Shown here piece after piece: positions 1-6,422 of a stretch of 11,206 nucleotides of DNA. Positions within the stretch are counted from its first letter, which is position 1, and each line of letters begins with the position of its first letter. This DNA is from Scleromatobacter sp045810285 (GTDB lineage Bacteria > Pseudomonadota > Gammaproteobacteria > Burkholderiales > Burkholderiaceae_C): assembly GCA_045810285.1 (NCBI GenBank), contig JBJMWE010000489.1, forward strand, positions 1 to 11,206, read 5' to 3'. The notes below the pieces were generated by a model that saw only the letters and a program-made list of their open reading frames with translations, was not told the origin of the DNA and ran no database searches. The position numbers were made by a program, and so were the translations under genes.

Positions 1-279
1 CATCGACTCCCCTGCAGAGAGTCCTCGCGAGATCTCCTCGCGTTCCCTCAGTGACAACGCTCGAGCCGACCGATGGCATTGCCTGGGCGCAATCCCCCCT
101 GCCTTGCTGAGCCACGTCTGCACCGAAGGCAAGGAGCGCTTCATCGCCAGCGCGATCTCGCCGATGCGCTCTCCTCGCCTCCAGCGATCCCACAACTCGC
201 GCCGCTCTGCCGCGGACGGATGAATTCTCTGTCCGGTGGTGTTCAATGAACACCTCGATTCGTGATCCAAGTGTTGCAT
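1..279 (-). CDS. IS30-family transposase, N-terminal fragment (cut by window edge)
   Basis: An open frame of 93 codons runs from an ATG at 279 down to base 1 with no stop, so the gene continues beyond the left edge. The protein has the N-terminal arrangement typical of one IS30 transposase group. A first helix-turn-helix stretch (about residues 26-56, with ERRELWDRW and IGEIALAMKRSLPSVQTWL) is followed by a GGIAP linker. A second region starts at LSLREREEISRGLSAGESM, matching the family's LT..EREEISRGL..G.S motif before the second HTH. In the family this part binds the terminal repeats, and the DDE catalytic domain lies further on, not visible here. The start is uncertain because the ATG falls inside the presumed terminal repeat; a TTG at 246 is an alternative. 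Whether the full gene is intact cannot be told. Confidence 0.8.
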   Translation of the reverse strand, partial: MQHLDHESRCSLNTTGQRIHPSAAERRELWDRWRRGERIGEIALAMKRSLPSVQTWLSKAGGIAPRQCHRSARALSLREREEISRGLSAGESM

Positions 280-297
280 TGACGGTTTGAGCGCGCC
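1..297 (-). mobile_element. IS30-family insertion sequence, 5' end (partial, off left edge)
   Basis: This is the transposase-start end of an IS30-like element, and the rest lies outside the window. The minus strand encodes the N-terminal part of an IS30-type transposase. Just upstream of it the minus strand reads GTCAATGCAACACTT (283 to 269), which resembles the conserved inner part of the IS30 terminal repeat as I remember it (GTCAACGCAACAGTT in IS30). By that analogy the element tip should lie about 14 bases further out, near 297. The exact terminus and any target-site duplication cannot be fixed because the other end is not visible. The family call is fairly sure; the boundary is approximate. 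Confidence 0.6.
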
Positions 298-325
298 GCA
301 GAATCCACCCCTGCCAGGGCCTCAC

Positions 326-643
326 ATGACCAGGAGCGCATACGTCTACATCCTCGCCAGCCAGCGGCTCGGCACCCTCTACACCGGGGTGACAAGCGAT
401 CTTGCAAGGCGAATGCATCAGCACCGGCAACATGAACAGGCTGGCTTCACCAGCAGGCATGACGTGGCCCGGCTAGTCTGGTTCTTGCAAGGCGAAGACA
501 TCGCTTCGGCCATCGCGCTCGAGAAGAAGATCAAGAACCGCGGCCGGCAATGGAAGATCGATCTGATCGAAAAGAGCAATCCCGACTGGAAGGATCTCAG
601 CAGCGGCTGGCGTACCGCGGCGCCAAACGGGTCGGCGGCCTGA
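326..643 (+). CDS. GIY-YIG nuclease superfamily protein
   Basis: This is a 105-residue single-domain protein of the small stand-alone GIY-YIG group (YhbQ/UPF0213-like, often labelled putative endonuclease). The visible family pattern is YVYIL (6-10), LYTGVTSDLARR (18-29) with Tyr19 and Arg29, then ALEKKIK (64-70) carrying the presumed metal-binding Glu66. NPDWKDL (85-91) is the usual C-terminal signature. The fold is a one-metal nuclease in characterised relatives, but the cellular role of these small members is not well established. The ATG at 326 is preferred over a TTG at 287 because it has AGGG at 316-319 six bases upstream and starts right before the domain. The TTG also lies inside the presumed IS30 terminus. 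The gene stands alone, convergent with gltL, and its native promoter may have been displaced by the insertion sequence 30 bases upstream. Confidence 0.88.
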   Translation: MTRSAYVYILASQRLGTLYTGVTSDLARRMHQHRQHEQAGFTSRHDVARLVWFLQGEDIASAIALEKKIKNRGRQWKIDLIEKSNPDWKDLSSGWRTAAPNGSAA

Positions 644-682
644 ACGGCACGCGGCTCCACAAGAGCACCCCGCCGCGCGTGG

Positions 683-704
683 ATCCTGCGACTGCGCGCA
701 GGAT
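683..704. terminator. Hairpin between convergent genes, possible terminator
   Basis: ATCCTGCG (683-690) and CGCAGGAT (697-704) form a perfect 8-bp stem with a 6-base loop. The hairpin lies 39 bases after the GIY-YIG stop codon and in the tail region of the convergent gltL unit. Neither side has a T-run, so a rho-independent terminator is only suggested by position. Confidence 0.35.
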
Positions 705-795
705 GACGGCCTGGCGCGCTGACCGTCCCCGGCATCCGCTAGACGTCGCTGGGCCCAGATCGCCCCCGGCGCTGCCGCCCAGGCCTCCCGCAAGA

Positions 796-856
796 GCTCC
801 GAGGGAGCGGTCGTCCGGCTCCGCCGGGCGACTCGCGGCCGGCCCCCTCGGGGGGC
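796..856. repeat. Cluster of GC-rich hairpins, dispersed intergenic repeat-like
   Basis: Three palindromes follow one another. GCTCC/GGAGC (796-800 and 804-808) has a 3-base loop. A 10-base stem at 810-819 and 823-832 has one mismatch or wobble and a TCC loop. GCCCCC/GGGGGC (842-847 and 851-856) has a TCG loop. The block sits just after the gltL stop codon (882) on the minus strand. Its look resembles GC-rich intergenic repeats that I recall near gene ends in Comamonadaceae genomes; no copy-number check was possible. It may end the gltIJKL transcript, though no clear T-run follows. The whole gene-free stretch 644-881 holds only this block and the hairpin at 683-704. Confidence 0.45.
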
Positions 857-881
857 AGGGAGCGCCAGCGACCGTGGGGGC

Positions 882-1616
882 TCAGTGTTGCAGGATCTTC
901 GAGAGGAAGTCCTTGGCACGCGGCGAGCGCTCGTCGGGCTTGCCGAAGAAGTCGGCGCTGCTGCAGTCCTCGACGATCTTGCCGGCATCCATGAAGATCA
1001 CCTTGTTGCTGACGCGCTTGGCGAAACCCATCTCGTGCGTCACGCACATCATGGTCATGCCTTCGTGCGCGAGCTGCACCATCACGTCCAGCACCTCGCC
1101 CACCATCTCGGGATCGAGGGCGGAGGTGGGCTCGTCGAACAGCATCACGATCGGATCCATCGACAGCGCCCGGGCGATCGCCACGCGCTGCTGCTGGCCG
1201 CCGGACAACTGGCCGGGGAACTTGTCCTTCTGGGTGGACAGGCCCACGCGATCGAGCATCTTCATGCCGCGCGCGAGCGACTCGTCCTTGCTGCGCCCCA
1301 GCACCTTGACCTGAGCCAGCGTCAGGTTCTCGGTGATGGACAGGTGCGGGAACAGCTCGAAGTGCTGGAACACCATGCCCACGCGCGAGCGCAGCTTCGG
1401 CAGGTTGGTCTTCGGGTCGCTGATGGAGGTGCCGTCGACGACGATGTCGCCCTGCTGGATCGGCTCCAGGGCGTTGACCGTCTTGATCAGCGTGGACTTG
1501 CCCGAGCCCGAAGGCCCGCACACCACCACGACGTCGCCCTTGTTGATCGTCGTCGTGCAATCGGTCAGCACCTGGAAGCTGCCGTACCACTTGGAGATGT
1601 TCTTGATGTCGATCAT
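882..1616 (-). CDS. gltL: Glutamate/aspartate ABC importer ATP-binding protein GltL
   Basis: This is a 244-residue cytoplasmic ATPase of the polar amino acid uptake family (GlnQ/GltL/HisP type), at full family length. All nucleotide-binding motifs are present: Walker A GPSGSGKST (34-42), Q-loop Gln84 in VFQHFELFPH, signature LSGGQ (137-141), Walker B with Asp161 and Glu162 in LFDEPTSALD, and the switch His194 in VTHEMGFA. It powers import through the GltJ/GltK membrane pair encoded immediately upstream; the gltK stop lies 10 bases before this ATG. It is the last gene of the transporter unit, followed by the hairpin cluster at 796-856. A GAGAG about nine bases before the ATG may serve as a weak ribosome binding site. 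Substrate assignment rests on the neighbouring genes, since the ATPases of this family are very alike. Confidence 0.95.
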   Translation of the reverse strand: MIDIKNISKWYGSFQVLTDCTTTINKGDVVVVCGPSGSGKSTLIKTVNALEPIQQGDIVVDGTSISDPKTNLPKLRSRVGMVFQHFELFPHLSITENLTLAQVKVLGRSKDESLARGMKMLDRVGLSTQKDKFPGQLSGGQQQRVAIARALSMDPIVMLFDEPTSALDPEMVGEVLDVMVQLAHEGMTMMCVTHEMGFAKRVSNKVIFMDAGKIVEDCSSADFFGKPDERSPRAKDFLSKILQH

Positions 1617-1626
1617 GGGAAGACTC

Positions 1627-2322
1627 TCAACGGATGATCTGGATCCTGGCCTGCAGGCGACGCACCAGCATCGACAGGCTGAAGGAGATGACGAAGTAGC
1701 AGGCGGCGGCCGGCAGCAGGACTTCGTCCGGCCGGTTGTAGATCTGGCCGGCAGTCAGGAAGCCCTTGAGGAAGTCGTAGGCGCCGATCGCATACACCAG
1801 GGAAGTATCCTGGAACAGCACGATGGTCTGCGTCAGGAGCACGGGCAGCATGTTGCGGAAAGCCTGCGGCAGCACCACGAGGCGCATGCACTGCGAATAC
1901 GTCATGCCCACCGCGTAGCCCGCGTAGACCTGGCCGCGCGACACGGACTGGATGCCCGCGCGCATGATCTCCGAGTAGTACGCCGCCTCGAAGATGGTGA
2001 AGGTGATCACCGCGGAGAACTCGGGCCGGTGCGCGAGGCCATAGCCGCCGGCGATGAACGAGTAGAAGCCCGCCGGGATCAGCAGGTAGAACCACAGGAT
2101 CACCATCAGCAGCGGTATGGATCGCAAGGTGTCCACGTACACCGCGGCGACGCGCTGAAGCCATGGCTTGGACGACAGCCGCATCAGCGCCACCAGGGTG
2201 CCCAGGATCACGCCGCACACCATGGTGACGACGGTCAGCTGCAGCGAGTAGTACAGGCCCGGCAGCAGGTTGGCCTTGACGACGTCGGACGTCAGGAAGG
2301 ACATGTCGAGGTTGAGAGCCAT
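1627..2322 (-). CDS. gltK: Glutamate/aspartate ABC importer permease GltK
   Basis: This is a 231-residue inner-membrane permease of the His/Glu/Gln/Arg family. Several hydrophobic segments are visible (about 27-48, 67-88, 103-115, 155-175 and 203-222). The cytoplasmic coupling loop that contacts the ATPase is canonical: EAAYYSEIMRAGI begins at residue 112 and the motif ends in GYAVGM near 140. The usual partner-like stretches QTIVLFQDTSLVYAIG and TLRSIPLL are also present. I chose the ATG at 2322, whose A is also the last base of the gltJ TGA stop (TGATG overlap), indicating translational coupling. GGGGAG at 2329-2334 lies six bases upstream. A GTG one codon earlier (2325) would sit too close to that site. 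GltK pairs with GltJ to form the pore. Confidence 0.94.
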   Translation of the reverse strand: MALNLDMSFLTSDVVKANLLPGLYYSLQLTVVTMVCGVILGTLVALMRLSSKPWLQRVAAVYVDTLRSIPLLMVILWFYLLIPAGFYSFIAGGYGLAHRPEFSAVITFTIFEAAYYSEIMRAGIQSVSRGQVYAGYAVGMTYSQCMRLVVLPQAFRNMLPVLLTQTIVLFQDTSLVYAIGAYDFLKGFLTAGQIYNRPDEVLLPAAACYFVISFSLSMLVRRLQARIQIIR

Positions 2323-3077
2323 CACTTGCTCCCCAGCGCGCCGTGCAGGCGGGTGCGCTTCTCGACGACGGCGGCCGCGCGGTTGATCGCGAACGCCGAG
2401 ATGAAATACAGGATGGTCACGCCGAGGTACATCGTGCTGTGGTACGACGTCTCCTCACCGGCCTGCGTGGCGAAATAGATCATCTCGGTCACGCCGATCG
2501 CGTAGGCGACCGACGAGTTCTTGATGATGTTCATCGACTCCGACGTCAGCGTCGGCAGCACGACGCGCAGCGCCACGGGCAGCAGCACGTAGCGATACGT
2601 CTGCGTGAGCGTCATGCCCATCGCAAGGCCCGCGTAGCGCTGGCCCTTGGGAATGGTGGCGATGCCGGCCTTGACCTGCTGGCCGATGCGCGCGGAGGTG
2701 AACAAGCCCAGCCCGATGCACGCCAGCACCACCGGCGAGACCGACTTCAGCGGCAACACGATCTCGGGAACGATGTGGTACCAGATCAGCAGCTGGATCA
2801 GGATCGGGATGTTGCGGAAGAACTCGGTCCAGGCCTCGCCGAACAGCACCGCCGCCTTGTTGGGCAGCGTGCGCATCACGCCGATCACCAGGCCCAGGAC
2901 CAGCGCGATCACCAGCGCGACGATCGCCACCACCAGCGTCCAGCCCCAGGAATGCAGCAGCCACTGCAGGTACGTGAGGTCTCCCTTGGCCGCGAAGCAA
3001 CCCGAATACACGGTTTCGTCGACGGTGCTCTTGCACATCAACGTCGCACTCTCCCGCACTTGCTCCCAGGCGCTCAC
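2322..3077 (-). CDS. gltJ: Glutamate/aspartate ABC importer permease GltJ
   Basis: This is a 251-residue inner-membrane permease of the polar amino acid family. It has an N-terminal periplasmic stretch (about 1-40), a first membrane span at about 46-67, and the conserved VMRTLPNK and FFRNIPILIQLL segments. The coupling loop is of the degenerate GltJ kind: SARIGQQVKAGI starts at residue 128 and GLAMGM follows at 150-155, in place of the EAA motif of GltK. The open frame extends upstream to 3230, but that part is Arg/Ala-rich, unlike the family, and overlaps a terminator hairpin. The GTG at 3077 is preferred because GAGGAG (3084-3089) lies exactly six bases before it. An ATG at 3038 is a weaker alternative. 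The gene is separated from gltI by 175 bases containing the terminator-like hairpin, and its stop overlaps the gltK start. Confidence 0.92.
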   Translation of the reverse strand: MSAWEQVRESATLMCKSTVDETVYSGCFAAKGDLTYLQWLLHSWGWTLVVAIVALVIALVLGLVIGVMRTLPNKAAVLFGEAWTEFFRNIPILIQLLIWYHIVPEIVLPLKSVSPVVLACIGLGLFTSARIGQQVKAGIATIPKGQRYAGLAMGMTLTQTYRYVLLPVALRVVLPTLTSESMNIIKNSSVAYAIGVTEMIYFATQAGEETSYHSTMYLGVTILYFISAFAINRAAAVVEKRTRLHGALGSK

Positions 3078-3083
3078 CCTCTT

Positions 3084-3089
3084 CTCCTC
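3084..3089 (-). promoter_or_regulatory. Ribosome binding site of gltJ (decides the GTG start)
   Basis: On the minus strand this reads GAGGAG, six bases before the GTG at 3077. It is one of the strongest Shine-Dalgarno matches in the window and is the reason for shortening gltJ from the longest open frame. Confidence 0.7.
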
Positions 3090-3206
3090 GTTGCGGCCGG
3101 CACGCGGGCCGGTCGTTCTCGGTTGCACGCGGCGCGCCACGGGGCGCGCCGCTTCCATCATGCAACGTGCGGGCCCGTCGCCAGGTCCGCACGCGGATAT
3201 TGCTCG

Positions 3207-3245
3207 AAAACGCCAGCGCGCGCACGTCACGTGCGCGCGCTGGCG
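3207..3245 (-). terminator. Intrinsic terminator/attenuator between gltI and gltJ
   Basis: Bases 3211-3227 and 3229-3245 are perfect 17-base inverted complements around one central C, so RNA would fold into a very stable GC-rich stem. On the minus strand the stem is followed directly by TTTT (3210-3207). The stem begins eight bases after the gltI stop codon. This is the best intrinsic terminator shape in the window. Because gltJKL lies downstream on the same strand, with no clear promoter seen between, it probably acts as a partial terminator that lets gltI be expressed above the membrane genes. Confidence 0.8.
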
Positions 3246-3252
3246 CGGGGCA

Positions 3253-4155
3253 TCACTTCTTGGACGCCGCCGCGAGCTGCTCGGTGGTCATGTTGTTCGG
3301 ATTCTTCCAGGCGTTCTTGGTCGCCTCGGAAGCCGGCAGGTTGACCGTGGTGTTGGTCGGGGGGATCGGCTTCATGAACCACTTGTCGTAGATCTTGGCG
3401 ATCTCGCCGGACTTCATCAGGCCGTCCAGCGTCTTGTTGACGGCGGCCAGGAAGGCCGGGTCGTCCTTGCGCACCATGATGGCGATCGGCTCGACCGACA
3501 GCACTTCGCCGACCAGGTGGAAGTCGGCCGGGCTCTTGGCCTTGGAGGCCAGGCCTGCGACGATCTGGCCGTCCATCACGAACGCGTCGGCACGGCCGGA
3601 CTCCAGCAGCTGGAAGCTGTCCGCGTGGTCCTTGCCGAACACTTCCTTGAAGTCGACGCCGGTGGCGCGCTCATGCTTGCGCAGCAGCTGCACCGACGTG
3701 GTGCCGGTGGTGGTGGCCACCGTCTTGCCGTTCAGGTCGGCGATGCCCTTGATGCCGTTGCCCACCTTGGTCAGGATGCGCACTTCCTCGACGTAGGCCG
3801 TGTGCGCGAAGGCGACGTCCTTGGCGCGCGCGTCGTTGTTGGTGGTGGAGCCGCACTCGATGTCGACCGTGCCGTTCTGCACCAGGGGGATGCGGTTGGC
3901 CGAGGTCACTTCCTGGTACTTGACTTCGATCTTCTTGCCCAGCTGCTTGCCGATGTCGTCGATCGCGCGCTGGCACAGCTCCACGTGGTAGCCCACGTAC
4001 TTGCCTTCGCCGAGGGTGTACGACAGCGCGCCGGACGAGCCGCGCACGCCCATGACCACGGTGCCCGTGTCCTTGATCTTCTTGAGGGTGTCGGTCTGCG
4101 CGTGCGCCGCAGCGGCGACGGCCAGCAAGGTGGCGACCAAAAGGGACTTCTTCAT
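3253..4155 (-). CDS. gltI: Glutamate/aspartate periplasmic binding protein GltI
   Basis: This is a 300-residue family-3 solute-binding protein, close to the usual length of GltI. A short signal peptide is clear: MKK, a hydrophobic core, then cleavage after AHA at residue 19. Ligand-lobe signatures include VTSANRIP (83-90), CGSTTNN (101-107), TTTGTTS (148-154) and FVMDG (192-196), and the C-terminal IYDKWFMKPIPPTN (255-268) is typical of GltI. It would capture glutamate and/or aspartate in the periplasm and deliver it to GltJK. The ATG is supported by AGGAG at 4161-4165, five bases upstream. The 148-base leader (4156-4303) contains a small hairpin (4207-4220) and a GC-rich one near 4273-4298, but no convincing promoter was recognised. 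Downstream, a strong hairpin with a U-run separates it from gltJ. Confidence 0.95.
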   Translation of the reverse strand: MKKSLLVATLLAVAAAAHAQTDTLKKIKDTGTVVMGVRGSSGALSYTLGEGKYVGYHVELCQRAIDDIGKQLGKKIEVKYQEVTSANRIPLVQNGTVDIECGSTTNNDARAKDVAFAHTAYVEEVRILTKVGNGIKGIADLNGKTVATTTGTTSVQLLRKHERATGVDFKEVFGKDHADSFQLLESGRADAFVMDGQIVAGLASKAKSPADFHLVGEVLSVEPIAIMVRKDDPAFLAAVNKTLDGLMKSGEIAKIYDKWFMKPIPPTNTTVNLPASEATKNAWKNPNNMTTEQLAAASKK

Positions 4156-4303
4156 TTGAGCTCCTGGGTTCTTGGACTGGAAAGATGAAATTGCTTGAAA
4201 TGGACGGGCTGACGGCAGCCTGAACCAAGTCTAGGAGCTATCCAGCCCCCAGACCGTTCGTGAAACCACGTACCGGGCGACGCCGGTCGGCGGCCCGAGC
4301 CGT

Positions 4304-5296
4304 TCAGTTCGCGACGACGTCGGACGGATACCTCCATGAGTCGCGCAGCAGGTAGCTCATGGGCAGGTTCATGGAGGCGTTGCGCGGCGGGATGGGCGAC
4401 ATGAACCAGCGGTCGTAGATCTTCTCGCCCTCGCCCGAGCGGATGATGCGGCGCATCTCCTCGTCGACCACCTTCTTGAAGGCGGCGTCGTCCTTGCTCA
4501 TCATGATGGCCAGCGGCTCGATGGTGATGAACTTGCCCACCACCTTGTACTGCGCCGGGTTCGGCGACTCGGCGATCATGCCGTACAGCTGCACGTCGTC
4601 CATCGCGAATCCGTCAGCCGTCTTGTCGGCGAGCATCTTCATCGCCTCGGCGTTGTCCTTCACAGGCTTCACTTCGATGCCCAGCAGGCGATCCTTGTTG
4701 GCCTGGTCCACCGACTTGAACGGCGTGGAGCCGGCCGTCGACACCAGCACGTGGTGCTCGAACTGGTTCAATTCGGCGATCGGGCTGTCGGCGCGCACCG
4801 CGAAGCGGGTGCCGGTGATGTAGTGCGGGATCGTGAACGCCACCTTCTGGCGGCGCTCCGCGTTGTTCGTCGTGGCGCCGCACTCGAGGTCGGCCTTGCC
4901 GCTGGCGATGGTGTCGATGCGGGTGGCCGTGGTGATGGGCACGTAGGCGATGTCCAGCTTCGCGAGGCCCAGGTGCTTGCGCACGGCCTCGGCGACGTCC
5001 TTGCACAGGTCCAACGCGTAGCCCACCGGCTTCTTGTTGGCGTCGTAGTAGGAGAACGGCACCGACGACTCGCGGTGCGCGAGCACGATCTTGCCGCTGG
5101 CGCGGATGCGATCGAGCACCGGATGCGGTTCGGCGTCGGCCGGCGCGGCGGAGGCCGGCGCGTCCTTCGGCTTGGCGTGCGCCGCCGGGGCGAGGCAAAC
5201 GAGGGCTGCGAGCGTGACTCCCAGGAGGCTGCGGGCCTGGTGGGCGCGCTCCTGATGGGGGGCGCGGATAGCGCTGGGACACGGGAAAACTTGCAT
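4304..5296 (-). CDS. Second GltI-like amino acid ABC transporter substrate-binding protein
   Basis: This is a 330-residue family-3 solute-binding protein paralogous to the neighbouring GltI. A signal peptide with a long n-region and a hydrophobic core at about 24-38 ends in AHA (39-41). An Ala/Pro-rich linker (about 42-57) precedes the binding domain (about 58-315). Shared signatures are TTATRIDTI (122-130), CGATTNN (139-145) and IYDRWFMSPIPPRN (293-306). The pocket strands differ from GltI: STAGSTPFK replaces TTTGTTSVQ, and FAMDD replaces FVMDG, so ligand preference may differ. No permease of its own is present, so it probably feeds GltJKL. The ATG at 5296 was chosen because the ATG pair at 5356/5353 would give an over-long leader peptide; neither has a good ribosome binding site, so the start is uncertain. 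Confidence 0.88.
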   Translation of the reverse strand: MQVFPCPSAIRAPHQERAHQARSLLGVTLAALVCLAPAAHAKPKDAPASAAPADAEPHPVLDRIRASGKIVLAHRESSVPFSYYDANKKPVGYALDLCKDVAEAVRKHLGLAKLDIAYVPITTATRIDTIASGKADLECGATTNNAERRQKVAFTIPHYITGTRFAVRADSPIAELNQFEHHVLVSTAGSTPFKSVDQANKDRLLGIEVKPVKDNAEAMKMLADKTADGFAMDDVQLYGMIAESPNPAQYKVVGKFITIEPLAIMMSKDDAAFKKVVDEEMRRIIRSGEGEKIYDRWFMSPIPPRNASMNLPMSYLLRDSWRYPSDVVAN

Positions 5297-5370
5297 GGTC
5301 GCGGACTGTATGCGGCGCCGTCGAGCGACGCCAATGCCTTTTGGAGGCCGCATCATGCATCATTTGCATC

Positions 5371-5412
5371 AACCCATAAGGGTTACTACCAGAAAAACTG
5401 CGGGGCGGCCAA
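5371..5412 (-). promoter_or_regulatory. Possible promoter and operator-like inverted repeat upstream of the second binding protein
   Basis: On the minus strand a -35-like TTGGCC (5412-5407) is followed after 18 bases by a -10-like TAGTAA (5388-5383). An inverted repeat AACCC-ATAA-GGGTT (5371-5384) overlaps the -10 and the expected start of transcription, as an operator would. The region is a rare AT-richer patch in the 183-base gap between the LysR gene and the binding protein gene. The matches to consensus are modest. Confidence 0.3.
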
Positions 5413-5479
5413 CTATTGCCAGCATGCGACGAGCGCACCGCGGCCGCAAGAGCATTTCCGGCAGGCGCGCACGCTCCGC

Positions 5480-6409
5480 TCACCCCAGGCGCAGGAACTC
5501 CCACAGCGCCTGGGCGCCGGGCTTCGGGTGCCGCGCGAGCTCCGGGCGCTCACGGTAGATGCGCACCTCCATCGTCACCTCCCAGGCGTGGCCGGTGTCG
5601 TCGTGCAGCGGCGCGGCCGACACGAGCCGGCGCGACCGCAGTTCCTTCTTGACGGAGCTGGAAGGCAGGAACGCCACGCCATGGCCCTCGAGCGCCATCG
5701 CCTTCAGGCCTTCGGCCATGTCCGTCTCGTAGACGGTGTCCAGGTGCGCCAGCACGGGCGTGGACTTCAGGATCTGGTCGACGAGGCGGGCCATGTAGGC
5801 GCCGGAGGCGTAGCCCAGGAACGGGATGCGGGCGTTGCCCGCGGCCGACAGCCGGAACAGCGGCTGGCCGTCGGCGCCGCCCTTGGCGTACGGCGCCAGC
5901 GTCTCGGCGCCCAGGCTCAGCATCTCGTAGCGGTCGGGGCTCAGCTGCAGCGGCTGCGACGCATGGTGGTAGGCCACCAGCAGGTCGCAGCTGCCCTCGG
6001 TCATGCGCATCACGGCGTCGTGCACGTTGAGCGCGATCAGGCGGCTCTTCATCTCGCCGAAGCGCTTGCGCAAGTCCATCACCCAGGCGGGGAAGAACGT
6101 GAACGCGAGCGTGTGCGGCACGGCGAACTCGATCATGTCGGCGCCGCCGGCCTGCAGCCCGCGCATCATGTTGCGCGTCGCCTGCAGGCTGCCCAGCACC
6201 TCGAGCGCCTGGCCGTGGAAGGTCTCGCCGGCCGGCGTCAGGCGCGTGGGGTAGGACGAGCGGTCGACCAGGTCGAGGCCCGCCCAGGCCTCGAGGGCCT
6301 GGATGCGGCGCGAGAAGGCCGGCTGCGTGACGTGCCGCAGCTGCGCGGAACGCGAGAAGCTGCGCGTCTCGGCCAGGCTGACGAAATCTTCAAGCCACTT
6401 GGTTTCCAC
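5480..6409 (-). CDS. LysR-family transcriptional regulator, HypT/YjiE-like
   Basis: This is a 309-residue LysR-type regulator of normal length. The winged helix-turn-helix is at about residues 5-64, with TRSFSRSAQLRHVTQPAFSRRIQALE holding the recognition helix (split here as residues 15-40). A type 2 periplasmic-binding-like effector domain follows at about 93-305. The opening METKWLEDF, the QPAFSRRI helix and motifs such as SYM/AYMARLVDQ and VAFLP resemble E. coli HypT (YjiE), a hypochlorite-responsive member, from memory of that protein. The effector domain is rich in methionine, with Met231 in YETDMAEGLK. The start is a GTG at 6409 without a recognisable ribosome binding site, only 13 bases from the repeat element at 6423. 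It lies upstream of, and codirectional with, the two binding protein genes, so it may control the transporter. That link is inferred from position only. Confidence 0.9.
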   Translation of the reverse strand: METKWLEDFVSLAETRSFSRSAQLRHVTQPAFSRRIQALEAWAGLDLVDRSSYPTRLTPAGETFHGQALEVLGSLQATRNMMRGLQAGGADMIEFAVPHTLAFTFFPAWVMDLRKRFGEMKSRLIALNVHDAVMRMTEGSCDLLVAYHHASQPLQLSPDRYEMLSLGAETLAPYAKGGADGQPLFRLSAAGNARIPFLGYASGAYMARLVDQILKSTPVLAHLDTVYETDMAEGLKAMALEGHGVAFLPSSSVKKELRSRRLVSAAPLHDDTGHAWEVTMEVRIYRERPELARHPKPGAQALWEFLRLG

Positions 6410-6422
6410 GCGACGATGTTAC

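Noticed and set aside
61..246. Plus-strand short frames in 1-286, such as an ATG at 73 ending in TGA at 247
   Set aside because: The translation has no family look, and the opposite strand carries clear IS30 transposase motifs over the same bases.
2647..4188. Plus-strand open frame of 513 codons opposite gltJ and gltI
   Set aside because: It is antisense to well-supported genes, with low-complexity composition and no recognisable domain.
4273..4298. GC-rich nested inverted repeat after the second binding protein gene as a terminator
   Set aside because: The stem (CGGGC/GCCCG with inner CGCC/GGCG) has a bulge and is not followed by a T-run on the minus strand, so it is not listed as a separate feature.
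5401..5430. Possible sigma-54 promoter (TGGCA ... TTGGC on the minus strand near 5410-5424), considered because gltI operons in some genera use sigma-54
   Set aside because: The spacing between the GG and GC elements is two bases off the required arrangement, and no enhancer-binding regulator gene is adjacent.
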